From assembly GCA_005406025.1 (NCBI GenBank), contig BGZK01000090.1, forward strand, positions 310,001 to 374,000: a stretch of DNA of 64,000 bases, in the 5' to 3' direction. This DNA is from Eumeta japonica. Taxonomy: Eukaryota > Arthropoda > Insecta > Lepidoptera > Psychidae. Both the position numbers and the translations under genes were made by a program. Numbering within the stretch: position 1 is the stretch's first letter; each line of letters begins with the position of its first letter. A model generated the notes under the pieces. That model had not been told where the DNA came from and did not search any database. It saw only the letters and a list, made by a program, of their open reading frames with translations. Shown here in pieces: positions 20,451 through 32,700 of this stretch.

Positions 20451-22079
20451 TCATATTTCACTTTCTGTTGTGTTTACACGACTCCCAAACTAGTACACAC
20501 TTTTTTATTATATGTTTCGATAGTGTAAAAATTTTACAGATCATTAAATCGGTCAACCCGAATTTAACAAAAACAATAAAAAATACCAGTAATATTGTAT
20601 AACGGTATTGATGATTTTGTCAATAAATTGTATGTGGCTTTTGCGCGTTGAATTTTTTTATATCCTATATTTCAACACTTGTAAAATATTTTAGTGCGTA
20701 ATGGAGAAGCCACTAATAATATACTGGAAAATATTCAGATATAATTTTATGACATGCCCATAAAAGATGAGATATTTTTATTACAAGTTAATCAAGTTCA
20801 TTTAAATCGAAGTTATGCATACACATATGAATTCCTATAACATAACGCATTCTCAAGTTTTTCTACATTCGGCCCTTATCTGTATTTAGTGTTTCATACC
20901 AACTTTCGAAAAATTGCTTTGCAAAGGTCTCCTTTATTATTATGAAGCAAACAATCATAAAGTCTACTCATAATTAGTGATAATAGCGCGAAAGGAGGTT
21001 TAGTAATTTTACAATTTCATAAATTCTAATTAATAACAGGATTTATTGAGTTTTAGTTATTTTTTTATATATGATATTCACATACGCCCGTGGCTTTCAT
21101 CACGTAGACGTGACGTTCCATTATATTTTTGGTCTATCCTGTCCTAGCTCCCATACCGAGTCTGTACCAATCTCGTTCCTCGTCTCATTTGTGGTACTAC
21201 CCGCCGCTTTTGGGTTTGATGCTTGATATAGCCTATATTTCATGACTATTTCTTCTACGTCGCCCACCGACGTATATGGCATCACCCAACATTCTGTGAG
21301 TATTGTCATATCCCGATGGATGTATGTATGTACATACATATAAATAGATGTTATAAGGTGTCGTTAAGTCACTATTAACAATTTATTGTCGAAAAAGGGA
21401 CATTTGAAGGTTTCCAATTAGGGACATGATTACAAAATTGGCATAGTGTATTAAAATAGAATATTACAAATATCATTATTTTTCACCAAAATAGTCAAAA
21501 CTGTGGTATCTTGATCGACCTTCAAAACTAAATATTTGCATAGATACAATAAATTGAAAAAATGACAAGACATTTTCGAGACCCAATATAAAGCCTTGTT
21601 TACAAAGAAAATAATATAATAAATAGCACAACTGATATTGAGATATTTATTATATATAATGACAATATGTTTATTTGTATTATGCATACATATAAATTTA
21701 TCGTCCTTCACACTTAAACATCCTGATCTTGTAAACTTTCTATAACCTAACTTTAGATTTTACAAGGTAGTCTAAATTCAGATAAATCTTACTGTTTAAT
21801 AACAAAACTAAAATAAAACTATCGTTTATGTTATACTGTGTTCTGTAAGCTGATTTTAAAGTATAAGTTTGGGTAAGCTACATAGAGAGGAAAAGCTCTG
21901 TTTGTATTTATTCCAAAATGGAACAATACGATAACAACAAAATATATAAAAAAATTGATAACGTTAATAGGGATGTGTCGATTTTAAACAGAATATAGAG
22001 GTTCGCTATTTTCTTAAAATATTTCCAAATTATTTATATAACATTGCAGTTTAATATTTAAAATTTAAGAGTACTTAAA
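20451..22079. other. AT-rich DNA, one patch of higher GC
   Basis: The patch at 21090-21320 is less AT-rich and holds a 72-codon minus-strand frame without motifs. An 18 bp perfect palindrome, TATGTATGT-ACATACATA, lies at 21323-21340. The remainder is AT-rich with nothing recognised. Confidence 0.4.
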
Positions 22080-22660
22080 TGCACACGTCAGTAGTTGTAA
22101 TTTGTAGAAATGCAAGTGTGCGATGCGAGCGCGCTTCAAAATTTTCAATTTCTTCGAGGTGGGTGTTAGGAAAATTGGGTGTTAGATATGGTAATTTGAT
22201 TTTTACGGGTACGGGAAGAGAAGAGGACGAACACCACTTATTTTGGGAGGTTCATGGAAGTATCTGATGACTTATAACCGTCAGGCGAGCACCGTGTGGT
22301 GACTATAAGATAATTTCGCTCCTTAAAGAATCTCGGCTCGAATGTCGAACGGAGCACGTTCCCAAATCAATCATTCGTACGTAAATAATTAATAGCCCGC
22401 CTTAGGCGCCGGCAATTTGTCTACCTGTATAGAAACCGCCCTTATCGTACCATCATGGAAATAAGTGTTCTAGAAATAATCAATATTTTGCCCGAAATCA
22501 GTACCGCGCATGCGTGCACCACCCCTCGTGGTAGTGGTGTTAGGTGGGGACGGAGAACCACGGACCCACTACGCCATTACGCTATCGAACCCCATAGGGG
22601 AAACTCGAAAATCATGGTTTTCTCAGACAAGAACACATACCTACCGCCTGATAATGGTTG
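22080..22660. other. Moderately GC-rich stretch, probably old repeats
   Basis: 'ccgtcaggcgagcaccgtg' near 22280 is reminiscent of Lepidoptera repeat ends ('accatcaggtgagc'). Two open frames of 62-68 codons have no motifs. No gene is supported. Confidence 0.35.
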
Positions 22661-24512
22661 AAATTTGAAATTCATGTAAGTTTGTTAAAATGTCACTTAC
22701 AACTTAAAACTTTACTTTCAATTAAGTGCGAACAAGTCAGCTAACGAAAACGACTCATGGAAATTAAAAATCGTTTGAAGTTGTAATTTTTTTTAACTAG
22801 ACCTTATAATATTTTTAAGTTCCACCAAATTTAATGTTAAGCATTTTTTTTTTGTATTGATTGCTAATGTTATCTACTTACATTTGTATTTCCCACCTAT
22901 GACAGACTAGCACTTAAATAGAAGTAATGATTTATATTTTTTAAAAAATGACTAAATTTATTGACTGTTGTAATTCTTTTGCGCAGTGGCCGAGGCATTC
23001 CGCGGGTGTAGCGGGTAAGGCAACTTTGGACACTCGATCTCAATTTGGTTTTAGCTTTACGCTTTAAAGTCGATCGTACACCGATAAATACTTTTGTTTT
23101 CGATGTAATTTTTTTTTTCTGTCTTCGACGCTAGTACGTGTATGATCGATGAAATTCGCCCAATGAAAGTGCGAACTTTTTTTTTTCGTTTTTGTAAATA
23201 TTTTTTAAATAAAAATGCTTAAAAACACACACTGCACTTTTGTTTGCTTGCCACCTTAAATCATTGAGCACAACCCCTACAAGACGTGGTGTTCTGAAAA
23301 ACTATATCAATAACAAATAAGAGAAAATATAATAATTTTAAGAAATTACAGTTATTTCATGGTGTTACGTGTATACATAAATATTTAGAAGAATAAATTA
23401 AAATCGGTTTTTAAATTTATGCTCAAGTTACTTCAACTTGAATCCGTAAAAATAAGTGGTAAATGCAAAATTTGCATACTTTTAATAGTTGCAACGAGTT
23501 TATTGTATTTTTTCAATTAAAACAATATTAAATAAATTAAATAGGATGGTTAATTGACATTCATAAATATTTCCTAAAGCCTTAATTAGCTATTATAAAG
23601 CATTTTGTTTTATACCGTTTTCTGCAACAATTTTTAAAGTTTAACTATTTAATTACTATAGAATTTAGACTCAAAATGAGTATCGAGTTTTAAAGAATAT
23701 AAAGTTTTAGAAATTCATTTTAAGTTGTGAGATACCATCCACATACACATTAATATTTTCGTTGGTACTGTTATTAAAAAATATATCTGTAGAAAATTCT
23801 TTGTTTAGGAATTAAAAATCTATTAGATCTAGTACTTTTATTAGTTATACATGTACGACAAGCATTGTTTTATTATTGTGATAAAATAATAAGTGAATTA
23901 TGTGAAAATCCGTTGATTTAATTTACAAAGAATTTCATTTTGTATTGCTCCTTGCATTATATATTTCATCAATATTTTGTATAAACCTAACTAATCATGA
24001 TCAATTATCCACCGAAATTTTGTAGGTATTCTACTACTATATTTGTACCAATTTAATATCTAATGTATATTTATATTAGTACATTACAAATTGAAATGAT
24101 ATGTTTGTAATAAAATTACAAATAATATGTTTGTAATTTTTTTTTACAAACTTGTATAAACTAATATGATTTTTATGTAATTAGTTTACATTCGTTATCA
24201 TTAACAGGTACCCAGGCAATTTATTTTTGAGAATAAATTAGATTAAATTGGGAATTTGAGAGGAATAGAAAACGCTTTATGTATAGCGCCCAACACTATT
24301 TCTTACTTTTGAGCAAACTTAAATTCTGTCATTAAGTATTTTAAGATATGACGGATAGGATATATTATGTAGCAATAATAGTAGGTGTTCTCTTTAACTA
24401 TTAACCGCCCCTAAAAAGACTCAAAGTTCTGTCTCTTTAATTTATATTAAAATTCGAATTATTATAAAATCATAATATTTTAAAATATATTTAATAGTAT
24501 AATATATTACAG
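22661..24512. other. AT-rich DNA, nothing recognised
   Basis: A very AT-rich stretch without coding or repeat assignment. If the candidate exon at 24513 is real, this would be intron on its left. Confidence 0.4.
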
Positions 24513-24710
24513 TACCTAATGGAAGGGTCGACAACAATAACCTTCGACAACCTTATACGTACTAAACTAGAGACATTAGAACTGGGCAAGCACCAAAACC
24601 GACGAGCTTTCATGAAACGAGTGACGGCTATCGGCGAAACAAAAGACCGTACCATGTGTACCGTTTGTGGCTTCTGTCTACCCCTCAGCGAAAAAAACCT
24701 GAGCTTATAA
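24513..24710 (+). CDS. Candidate terminal coding exon or small gene, unknown product
   Basis: An AT-rich stretch ending in ATATTACAG is followed by a frame open from 24513 (ATG at 24519) to TAA at 24708. From the ATG it encodes 63 residues with a C-x2-C-x2-C cluster (Cys 47, 50 and 53 in TMCTVCGFCLP) and a basic middle (KHQNRRAFMKR). GC content is clearly above the flanks and third positions look coding-like. AATAAA lies at 24810, about 100 bp after the stop. It could be the last exon of an unseen host gene, a mini-gene or a relic of a transposon zinc-finger domain. I do not recognise the protein. Confidence 0.35.
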   Translation, partial: YLMEGSTTITFDNLIRTKLETLELGKHQNRRAFMKRVTAIGETKDRTMCTVCGFCLPLSEKNLSL

Positions 24711-26560
24711 ATTATAAAATATGATACAAAAAATTGGACGACTTTCCTAAGATAAGTGTCAAGAAGTTAGCTTTTTATTACAATTTTTAAATTACATTTC
24801 GAAAGCTAAAATAAAATACAAGGCGCCATACGGTAAATTATTGAGTTTCGGAGGATATTTACAATATTCGTCATCGGTTGGTGTGCTCGTTCGCTTCACT
24901 CGCTTGTCGAGACCAAATCGTACGATTTCAAAGAACGAATCTTAGAACTTCATTTCTAAATTTCGTAGTTCTTCGACAGTTACGCGGAATCAAACTTTAA
25001 AAATACGCCACCGACACGTCTCCAATGCGTTTCACCGACATCGCACTTGACCACCTTCTGAATTATGCATCAGATCAGTGGCAACCTCGTCAGCCTGGCC
25101 TCTCTCGATTATATACGTCAGCTGTCCATTTGATTTATAAATATTCAAAGTCTGTCGATACAGGCGTCGCGTGTCACCGTGGGCGAGGTTTTACGTTTGC
25201 GTTTTATTGATACATACCTATTTTATGAGGGAGCTAAAATGAACTGCGCGCGCGCCGCTCGTCGGGCGAGTGTGGCGGCAGATTGTTAAACGGTTTATGT
25301 TCTTTATTTACAGTGTGAAATTTCCGTTAGTCAGTATGTTTGTTTTTATTGTTTTATTTATTGTCAATTTTAATTGTTGCTGTGATTTTGTAATAGTATA
25401 ATTCTTTTGAGAAATATAGATAACTGGGACCATTGTTCACTCACTTTTCTCCCGTTTTCTCGTTTAGGGAATGATCTTTTAACTCTATGGATTCTAAATT
25501 GATCCCAGAGATATATCTACAATATTTGTAAATTTTAACTCAATAGTGACAACATTTATTTGTAATATATAAAATTATTACGGATTTTTAAAATTAATAA
25601 TATTTGCAACATCTGCCACAATAATGATCTTCCTTCTACTTCATCAGTACTACTTCATACTACTATTTACTAAGATTACTAGTACTGTCCCATAATATAA
25701 AAGCTAAATGTTGAAAGAAATGATGTTGTTACAAAGGGCACCAATAGTGTTAATTTATGTTTAGATTTTAAATATAAATTAACATTTTTGGTACATTTTA
25801 TTATGACTTAAAAACAGAGCGACGAAAGGGTACTTAGTGCTTTATGTAATACATACACGTAGGCAAAGTTTAAACTATACAAATGGTTAAAATGACTCGA
25901 TTCGGTGTTTAATTTGAACAAATGGTGCAAAATTAGCAACATAAATAACACATTATTGTTATGATAACGCTGTCGAGTCAGCGTATTTTACTGCGTTAAC
26001 CTAATATGCATTTAGATACATTTCGTTCACATCGAGTTGATAACGGCTTGACATCTAAAGCGGTTACCAGGAGCAATGCGTGCAATACTGTAGTTTGATA
26101 TTTTTTTTAAATATTATTGCAATTAAAGTTTTTTCATTTTAGTAAGAGTGCAGTGAAAGCGCTTTTTTTATATCAGTAAAAATACTTTGAGGAATTAGTC
26201 TTTTAAATTGTTAATCAGACAGAGAAGGCACTAGTACATACCAAATGACATTGTTGTTTAATAGCGCTATTTGTAATAAGATTAAATTCCGTTTTTTAAT
26301 AAAAAGGTGGCATAGAAGTTTTGATAGCTTATAGTTCACTGTTTTTTTAAGCGACTTTGATTTTTATTTCAAATTTAGTCATCGTGTGTAGTCAGCTCAT
26401 TTAATTCATCACCAGATATGATATTCAAAATATTTGTAAAATAATCTATTGCCGTCTAACTTACGATCGAAGCGTCGCGAGCAAACACATAATCCAAGAT
26501 ATTACCTTTCTTGTTTAGACTGAATTTTTTGAAAGATAGAATAACGTAAAATAGTCTATG
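24711..26560. other. Mixed intergenic DNA
   Basis: GC-richer patches at 24830-24910, 25010-25110 and 25230-25300 (CGCGCGCGCCGCTCGTCGGG) are embedded in AT-rich DNA. A frame of 61 codons at 25025 lacks motifs. The repeat shared with 10386 lies at 26028-26057. No gene is supported. Confidence 0.4.
26028..26057 (+). repeat. 29 bp repeat shared with 10386-10414
   Basis: CACATCGAGTTGATAACG followed by GCTTGACATCTA; two differences from the other copy, same orientation. Confidence 0.5.
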
Positions 26561-26940
26561 CCCTCGACTTCGCTAATTTAGACCCAGGTCGAACCCACGT
26601 TGAAGTGACATTCGGCGAGAAATCAAATATCATATATATTTGTGGAGAAAAATTTCTTGTATATCATTACTAGAACTTCCACTGATGCCTTCTTCGCTGA
26701 TATGGAATAAGCTTTCTCGCTCTCTATATGGACTGAGCTTTACTAGCATCAGTGGGAAAGTAGCGAGATTGAACATCGGGACCGGGACGGAAATAAGAAT
26801 AGAAAACCAAATCTGGGTAGAAACAGATTTGCAGCCTACGACTTGCAGCCTTACCCTTCGGCTGGGGTCAGAGTCGGGGTTAAGGCCGACAGTGCGGCCG
26901 GCGGCGGGGTAGCGACGGGACCGACACAAAAGGGTCGGAA
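26561..26940. other. GC-richer, purine-skewed segment
   Basis: 'catcgggaccgggacggaaa' and similar G/A-rich phrases resemble the degenerate 'gggaacggga' tracts within Lepidoptera repeats. Open frames exist on both strands (90 and 99 codons) but neither has motifs. It is more likely repeat-derived than coding. Confidence 0.35.
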
Positions 26941-27410
26941 TTTATTGTGTCCGTATGGGCAAAGTAATTAAATTGGAAAAATTAATTATATTAATTTTTA
27001 AATAAACATTTTCAAAGTAATGTAATAAGTACTTAAATCGAATACTTTTTGTTTGAAAACTCATATATAATGATGAGATAAATACACTAATATTAAAGTA
27101 ATTAAAATTAATGTTAAAAGTAATTAAAATTGGCACTTTGAATACAGAGGTAATGTACAATATACTAAAATAGTTACAATTATTTAGTAGTTTCTGCTTT
27201 CATTTATGACAAACATATTTCCACTTTTATAAAGGTGGTGTCATGTGATACACAATTTTATGTTATAAAGTAACGAGGTTCTAGACAAATATAAATATTT
27301 TTATATTTATATAAATATTTTTATATACTTGATAAATAGTAATCATTTATTTTACTGGAGCGTACTGCACAATCACCGATGCGACATAAAATAAAATCAT
27401 AATAATCGAG
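26941..27410. other. AT-rich DNA with small local repeats
   Basis: 'tataaatatttttata' occurs twice in tandem at about 27290-27330, and 'gtaattaaaat' is repeated near 27100-27130. Nothing else is recognised. Confidence 0.5.
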
Positions 27411-27665
27411 ATCGAATGTGGAAGCGGTATTGTAATTTGAACGAAAACCGGGGGTTGTAATTGAGAACCAGGCTGGGATCGGAACAGATAGCTAAACCGG
27501 AAAATAAACCAAGAACATCACTGAAGTCGGCATCATGATCAATCATTACATTCAGTAATGGTTCTATGACCACCCGGGCGGAATCGCAGGCAAAAACTAG
27601 TAACGCTATAGTTATATAATAATATCTATACGATATTTTATATATATATATATATGTATATATAA
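27411..27665 (+). repeat. Lepidoptera repeat with 'gcaggcaaaaactagt' end and TA microsatellite
   Basis: 'gcggaatcgcaggcaaaaac' then 'tagtaacgctatag' matches the usual terminus '...gccgcgggcaaaagctagt' of a common Lepidoptera repeat. It is followed by (TA)n at about 27638-27665. The upstream part is G/A-rich. Confidence 0.5.
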
Positions 27666-29029
27666 TATCAGTAATCGGATAAAAATAGCGCAAAAAATTA
27701 AACTTCACGTACTATACACATCATTTAACGAGGCGAAATACTGTGAGATGAATAAATATTAATATCTATAAAAATGGCCATGCGCACAGACGGCATGACT
27801 GCCATAATACCATTTATATTAATTAGCGCGCAGGTGTACCAAATGAGAGAGCGGCGCTCCGGTGACACTATTGTGAAACGCGCCACTATTAGGGGGCAAT
27901 TACTACAAGTTACGTTTCATAACGTCTCATTAAGGCGCGTTCCCGGTAAAAAAAAAAGAAACTTTGAGTCTAGTATAAAACGCAGTGGAACACTTTAGGA
28001 ATTCGACCCACGGGCTATTCTGTTACGTGTTTTTTTTTCGTACCGACAGCATAAAAATCTTCGTGTCGAATATTCGGATATGTCGTGTCTTGATTTTAAT
28101 ACGTCATTTTAATATATTACTTAATACGTTGAAGGATTTGTCAATATTATTCCTTGGAGTTAGTTACGGCGAACGATTTGATGTAGTGGCATCAAAAACA
28201 CGCGATGGTGATAAAGAATAATAAGCTATATTCTTATAACTTGAATTTTAATCTCGTCGCTTTGTTACAAATTATAAAATTATAGTGTTTTTAATTTAAA
28301 CCCACGCGCTACTTTGTATAATTTTATTATTTTTGAATAAGTTGTAGTTTAATAAAAACGTATAAAGTCTGAAGAGGATATTTAATTTTTATTTTATAAT
28401 GTCGATGCAAATGCCAAATAAATGTCTCGAAGATTCCGACGCGACGTCGTTGGTCGCGTTTTCCGTGTGTGTGTGTCCGTTTTTCAATACATATTTTCTA
28501 GATCATCCACATAGCTTTTAAAGACTTTCAGTTTTATTCGGTTAAAGCACGCTGCGCCCGCTATCTTGAAGTTGCTCTTAAAATGATTGTAACATGTGTA
28601 TTAACAAAATTTCATCGACGAAATTCGAAAAAGTTGCCGTTTTAAAATAGAAATTAAATTGGCAGATACTAACTATATCATATATTTTTGCTGTCGGTAC
28701 ATTAAAACCGTCATCGGGCTTTTCGAAGTATTTAGGCTATGCCCGGCGCGAATAACGCCGTCCACCGCTTCGAGCTCTAAGGATAGCATGAATTATCCTC
28801 AAGCAGTCATTATATGTATAGCGAATTGACACAATATATACGGTTCATATTTCTTCAATACTTCTAGGAATCTTGACTCGGTTTTAGTTATAACCGCCAG
28901 TTAGGTTATTTAAACTATATCGAGTTTGGTAGATGCAAGATTGTTACCCTGGACTTATCTACTGAATATAGTACTGAAGTTACGTACATACGGTTGGCAA
29001 TTTCTTTGTAGGTACGGCAAAAGAACTGT
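27666..29029. other. Intergenic DNA, no supported gene
   Basis: An open frame at 27774-27998 (74 codons, basic) is GC-richer than its surroundings but has no motif or clear splice context. A short GT run lies near 28458-28476. Nothing else stands out. Confidence 0.35.
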
Positions 29030-29245
29030 GAAGTTAAGTGTGGATAATGGAAATGCCATCCCTGCGCTGTATAATATGTAGCCTGGATGTGGCAATAGTG
29101 ATATGAGAGAAACTAGCCTTCTGTGCCATTTTAAAAGAAAATGTAGTCACTAGAGTAGAAAAGAATATGTTGTAGTAGTTTGGCCATCTGGGTAGAACAT
29201 AAATTTATGAAGGAAATCTATCCCGTTTGTACTTGTCTGGAACTG
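29030..29245 (+). mobile_element. LINE (non-LTR retrotransposon) fragment, RT C-terminal region
   Basis: Translated pieces in shifting frames read EMPSLRC, GNSDMRE, ENVVTRVEKNML and FGHLGR. They align in order with the conserved 'EMRSLR...RNSDVRE...VVTRVE..MLRWFGH' tail of a reverse-transcriptase-containing LINE family common in Lepidoptera. Stops and frameshifts are frequent. The same family occurs at about 31000-31480. Confidence 0.6.
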
Positions 29246-30999
29246 TCATTGGATGTTGTTGATTTTATTTACATTAGTCAGATCTTGGATCCGATTGCAG
29301 CTAACTCGGTACTCTTTGGAAGTGCGTGATGATCTCGACGAAGCTCTTGTGATACAGTATTTAAGAAGAAAACAAAGAATACCTGATAAAATTTCGGTTG
29401 TACCTTAACTTAAACAAAAAGAAAAGAATATCTAAGAGCTTTTAAGATCCAAGTCACTGAATTGAGAAGTGACGAACATAACCACTCATTATCCTAAACC
29501 GACCATAACTATATTCAAATGTCTATTAGCGCGAGCTTCGGTAACCATAAACTTGCAATACAGAAACTTTCCTGCAGACTGTGTCGAGCCTACAGCAAGG
29601 CGTGAAAGAGAGTTGTCAGGTTTGATATTCAATAGATGTGAAGTTGCTTATGCATGCTCATACGCGAGAAAGATCCGACACGGTTTTTTGCCCAGGCGCG
29701 CCATTTTCGCCGAAGGCGATAAAAATCGTTGTTCGATAAATTTAAACAGCTCCATATAAAATATTCTACTACCAGTGTAACAGGCATTCGGACCTGACAA
29801 CCGATATAAGGAATGAGCTTTTAATCTTGGAGGTCGGGAAAGTTTTGAGTACCCAAAAGCGACAAGTCCACATGAAACAACTAATGAAGTAAACCATACA
29901 ATCGTACGATTGTAGACCGATTACGGTCTATGGCCTATCCATCTGGAAAATAGGCGTGAGTTTATGTATGTACAGAGATTTGATGGATTTTAATTTGAAT
30001 AGAGACGGTCACACATAGATAACATATAATCAATATAAGGTTCATCGTCTTTAATTGCATTGAATAGGATTAAAGACTATGAAGTGCTTATATTTCATTG
30101 TATTAATTGTATTTGTATTCATTTAATTAATTAATTTCTATTAACAAAAACTTATTTTATCGCTATTATATATTTTTCTAAATTTCTGTTTAATATAAAT
30201 GTTACTGCTGTTGCAGTAAGTTCAAGATATTCATCCTACTATAAACTGAATTTATACGAATCTTACTTCTAACTGACTAACATTAACCCGAAGATACTTA
30301 AAATTACTAACCAGTTGACTTAGTGCTTTAGCCGTCAACATCAGAAGCGATAGGAATCATAACAGTTCAATGGTTGATCGACAAACAAAGTCTTTGTCAA
30401 CACAAAAATATTCAAGAATAAAGTTAATAAAACTAGGAGCGATTTGTTAACAGTAAGTATGTATGTTTGGTTGGTAGTGTGGTGGTAGTGATTTTGGTTT
30501 CTTATTTATTAAATAAAACCACATGAAAAAGCGTTAGACGAGTCAATTTGAAAACGTTTTTGCGCGTAAATTGATAGCAGTAGATTATACTGCAATAGCC
30601 AAGGAACAATATTTAAGGCATATTGTTTTTCAACTATTTATTATCAAGCCGTAAGTGTTCTCGACTTAGTTGGCAAATTATATGCACAAATTATGTTTGA
30701 AAGTTGAAAGAGAAGAAGAAGCAGAAGGAGAAGATGAAAAGTAGGAGAAGTTTTAGCTGAAGACCGGAAGGTTTTTTTTTTAAGTTTTTGTAGCTTTTGA
30801 ATAATTTACGAAAGACTGATGAGGAAGAATTGATTGAAGGCACTTAGATGTATGGCGTAGGTTGGACAAGGTTACAAGTATCTGATAAGGTTTCAGCGTG
30901 TAAGAGCCTGCGTTAGATTGAATGGAGCATATCTACCCTAGAGAGTATACAGAACGCATAGAGCCAGGTTTGACAGTCGAAGAAGTATCAGACAGAGAT
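29246..30999. other. Intergenic DNA between two LINE fragments
   Basis: A 96-codon plus-strand frame (29469-29759) has no recognisable motif; part of it is GC-richer. A GA-rich tract lies at 30715-30760 ('gaagaagaagcagaaggaga'). Parts may belong to the same degenerate LINE, but I cannot trace it. Confidence 0.4.
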
Positions 31000-31480
31000 G
31001 TGTGCTATCATCAAAGCTGTTCAATCAGTCATGGTCATTTATAAATGATTGTAAAATGTGATGTTGCATTAAGAATAAATCACCAAGGATCACTACTCCA
31101 ACTCCCGTATACTGAGGATCAAGTAGCTTTGTCCTGTCAAGGAAACAGATTTCAAAATGAATGTAATCAAAGCCAAGTTCATCTGTCCATAAAAATTAAA
31201 ACTATGAATGAATGTAGTATTGTAATAGGATATATGAGAGACAATTGATCGAAAGAGTATGATTTGGCTGTACCTTGTAAGATACTGTGACTAGAGTGAT
31301 CCAGTGCGTGTGAGGTGGTTTGGCCGTCTAGGAAAGTTGACTGAAAATAGAATAACGAAAGAGATCTATGAACCGAATTCGTATGATGGAAGGTGGGGCA
31401 GGGAATGCTTTAGAAAACTTTTTGCAGACTGAATGGAGCAATTCATAATTTTACGATTTCTTAGCTAAAGAGTGAACGTT
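31000..31480 (+). mobile_element. LINE fragment, RT core and C-terminal region
   Basis: A 67-codon frame (31045-31248) reads IVKCDVALRIN, LLQLPYTEDQVAL and MNECSIVI. This matches the palm region around the catalytic [FY]ADD motif, here degenerate as YTED, and the following segment of Lepidoptera LINE reverse transcriptases. From 31310 another frame gives VRWFGRLGKLTENRITKEIY and GRECFRKLFAD, the usual C-terminal 'LRWFGH...TKEIY' block. The element is dead. Confidence 0.7.
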
Positions 31481-31787
31481 AGTGAATCAGAAGAGTTATT
31501 TAAGGATCGTAACAAATATAAATTTATGATCTCTGTCCACTCTATCAAGAAATAGTCGTAAGGTTATCCGTTTATGTGAAAAAAATCATCAAGAACTTTA
31601 TAAAAGGCGAATAGAGATTTCCGTAACTGTAACTTAATCACTATGAGAGGTACACAATTTTACTATCGTAATGGTTTTAAAATAGATTATTAAGTATATT
31701 TTTGAGAGTTTTACAAGTTGATAATTCTGTGGTGGGTCAAATTTTTTACAGACGTGTTTATAATTCTATGCTTAATTTTTTTTTCAG
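31481..31787. other. AT-rich DNA before the micro-exon candidate
   Basis: AT-rich sequence; its last 14 bp (ATTTTTTTTTCAG) form a strong polypyrimidine tract and 3' splice site. Confidence 0.45.
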
Positions 31788-31834
31788 GTACAAACAGACC
31801 ATGACACGTTCCTGATTTCGAATGGCAACGAGAG
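31788..31834 (+). CDS. Candidate 47 bp coding micro-exon, gene unknown
   Basis: The acceptor TTTTTTTTTCAG and the donor AGAG|GTAAGT are both close to consensus and bracket 47 bp. One of the three frames is open and encodes VQTDHDTFLISNGNE plus two bases of the next codon; the other two contain stops. Base composition is higher in GC than the flanks. This is what an alternatively spliced micro-exon in a long-intron gene looks like. I do not recognise the peptide, and no partner exon is proven in the window, so the host gene is unknown. Confidence 0.45.
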
Positions 31835-32560
31835 GTAAGTAGCAATTTTTACTTAAGTAACGCATGGTATTAGTGGCAGTATAATCAGATTTATGTTATA
31901 ATTCACACATCGTAAAATACAACGTCTTTTATCGGCCTTACACTTTTTATATTGAATCGAAAAAAATCGATATTCGTGTATCGATTACCTTAATACATTA
32001 CAAAAAAAAAATGCCGTAGGCGTTTCTACGTGACTGTGAGATCTACAAAAAGTCATCGACTAATTGGCTGCGCACGCGCCGGCGCCGTGGGGTAGGTTGG
32101 AACCGGTACCTAACCAATTTTCGAGTTTCGACAACTCTGTCGTTTCGGTGTTGTTATATCCGACCTTACACCGTCCACGTTGAATATCCATTGAATTACA
32201 TTATCGATTTAGTAGAAAGTGATGGGATCTATAAATAATTTTTATCGATAATTTTCAAATATATAAATAGAGATTGGACCCTGGTTTTTCGTTATAAACA
32301 AACATATACGTTCTTAATAAATGAATTTTATATTTATTGGTTATAGAAAGACATATTTTATTTAAAGATATTTCTTCTGGTACATACATAAATTGTCTGA
32401 CTTTGAAATTTATGGATTCGTAGATGTTATATAAAAAAGAAACACTCATTGCATTACATCGTATGGTGAACTTTTCGAATTTGTTTGTTTGTTCGTTTGT
32501 TATATCTGTATTTATAATGCTGTTATAATTGCTTCGACTAAAAAAATAGGTAATTAATAT
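31835..32560. other. Mostly AT-rich DNA, nothing recognised
   Basis: A GC-richer patch at 32065-32110 contains GCGCACGCGCCGGCGCCGTG. Otherwise nothing is supported. Confidence 0.4.
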
Positions 32561-32700
32561 CTATATATATACTGACTGACTCATCATGAGATGTTAGAAA
32601 CTGTATGTCCGATTGACTTAAACTTTGGCATAGTAACTCTTTTCGGGATGTAGACGCTCATTATACGTTTCATCTACCATCGGATATACTGCCCATCCTC
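32561..32700 (+). repeat. Insect repeat fragment ('actgactgactcatcatgag')
   Basis: 'tatatactgactgactcatc', 'atgtccgattgacttaaact', 'ttggcatagtaactctttt' and 'gggatgtagacgctcatta' follow the order of a widespread insect repeat ('actgactgact...ttgaaatttggcatg...gggtgtaggtgc'). It is degenerate and non-coding. Confidence 0.5.

Noticed and set aside
26630..26929. Overlapping 90- and 99-codon frames on opposite strands
   Set aside because: G/A-rich repeat-like DNA; neither translation shows conserved features.
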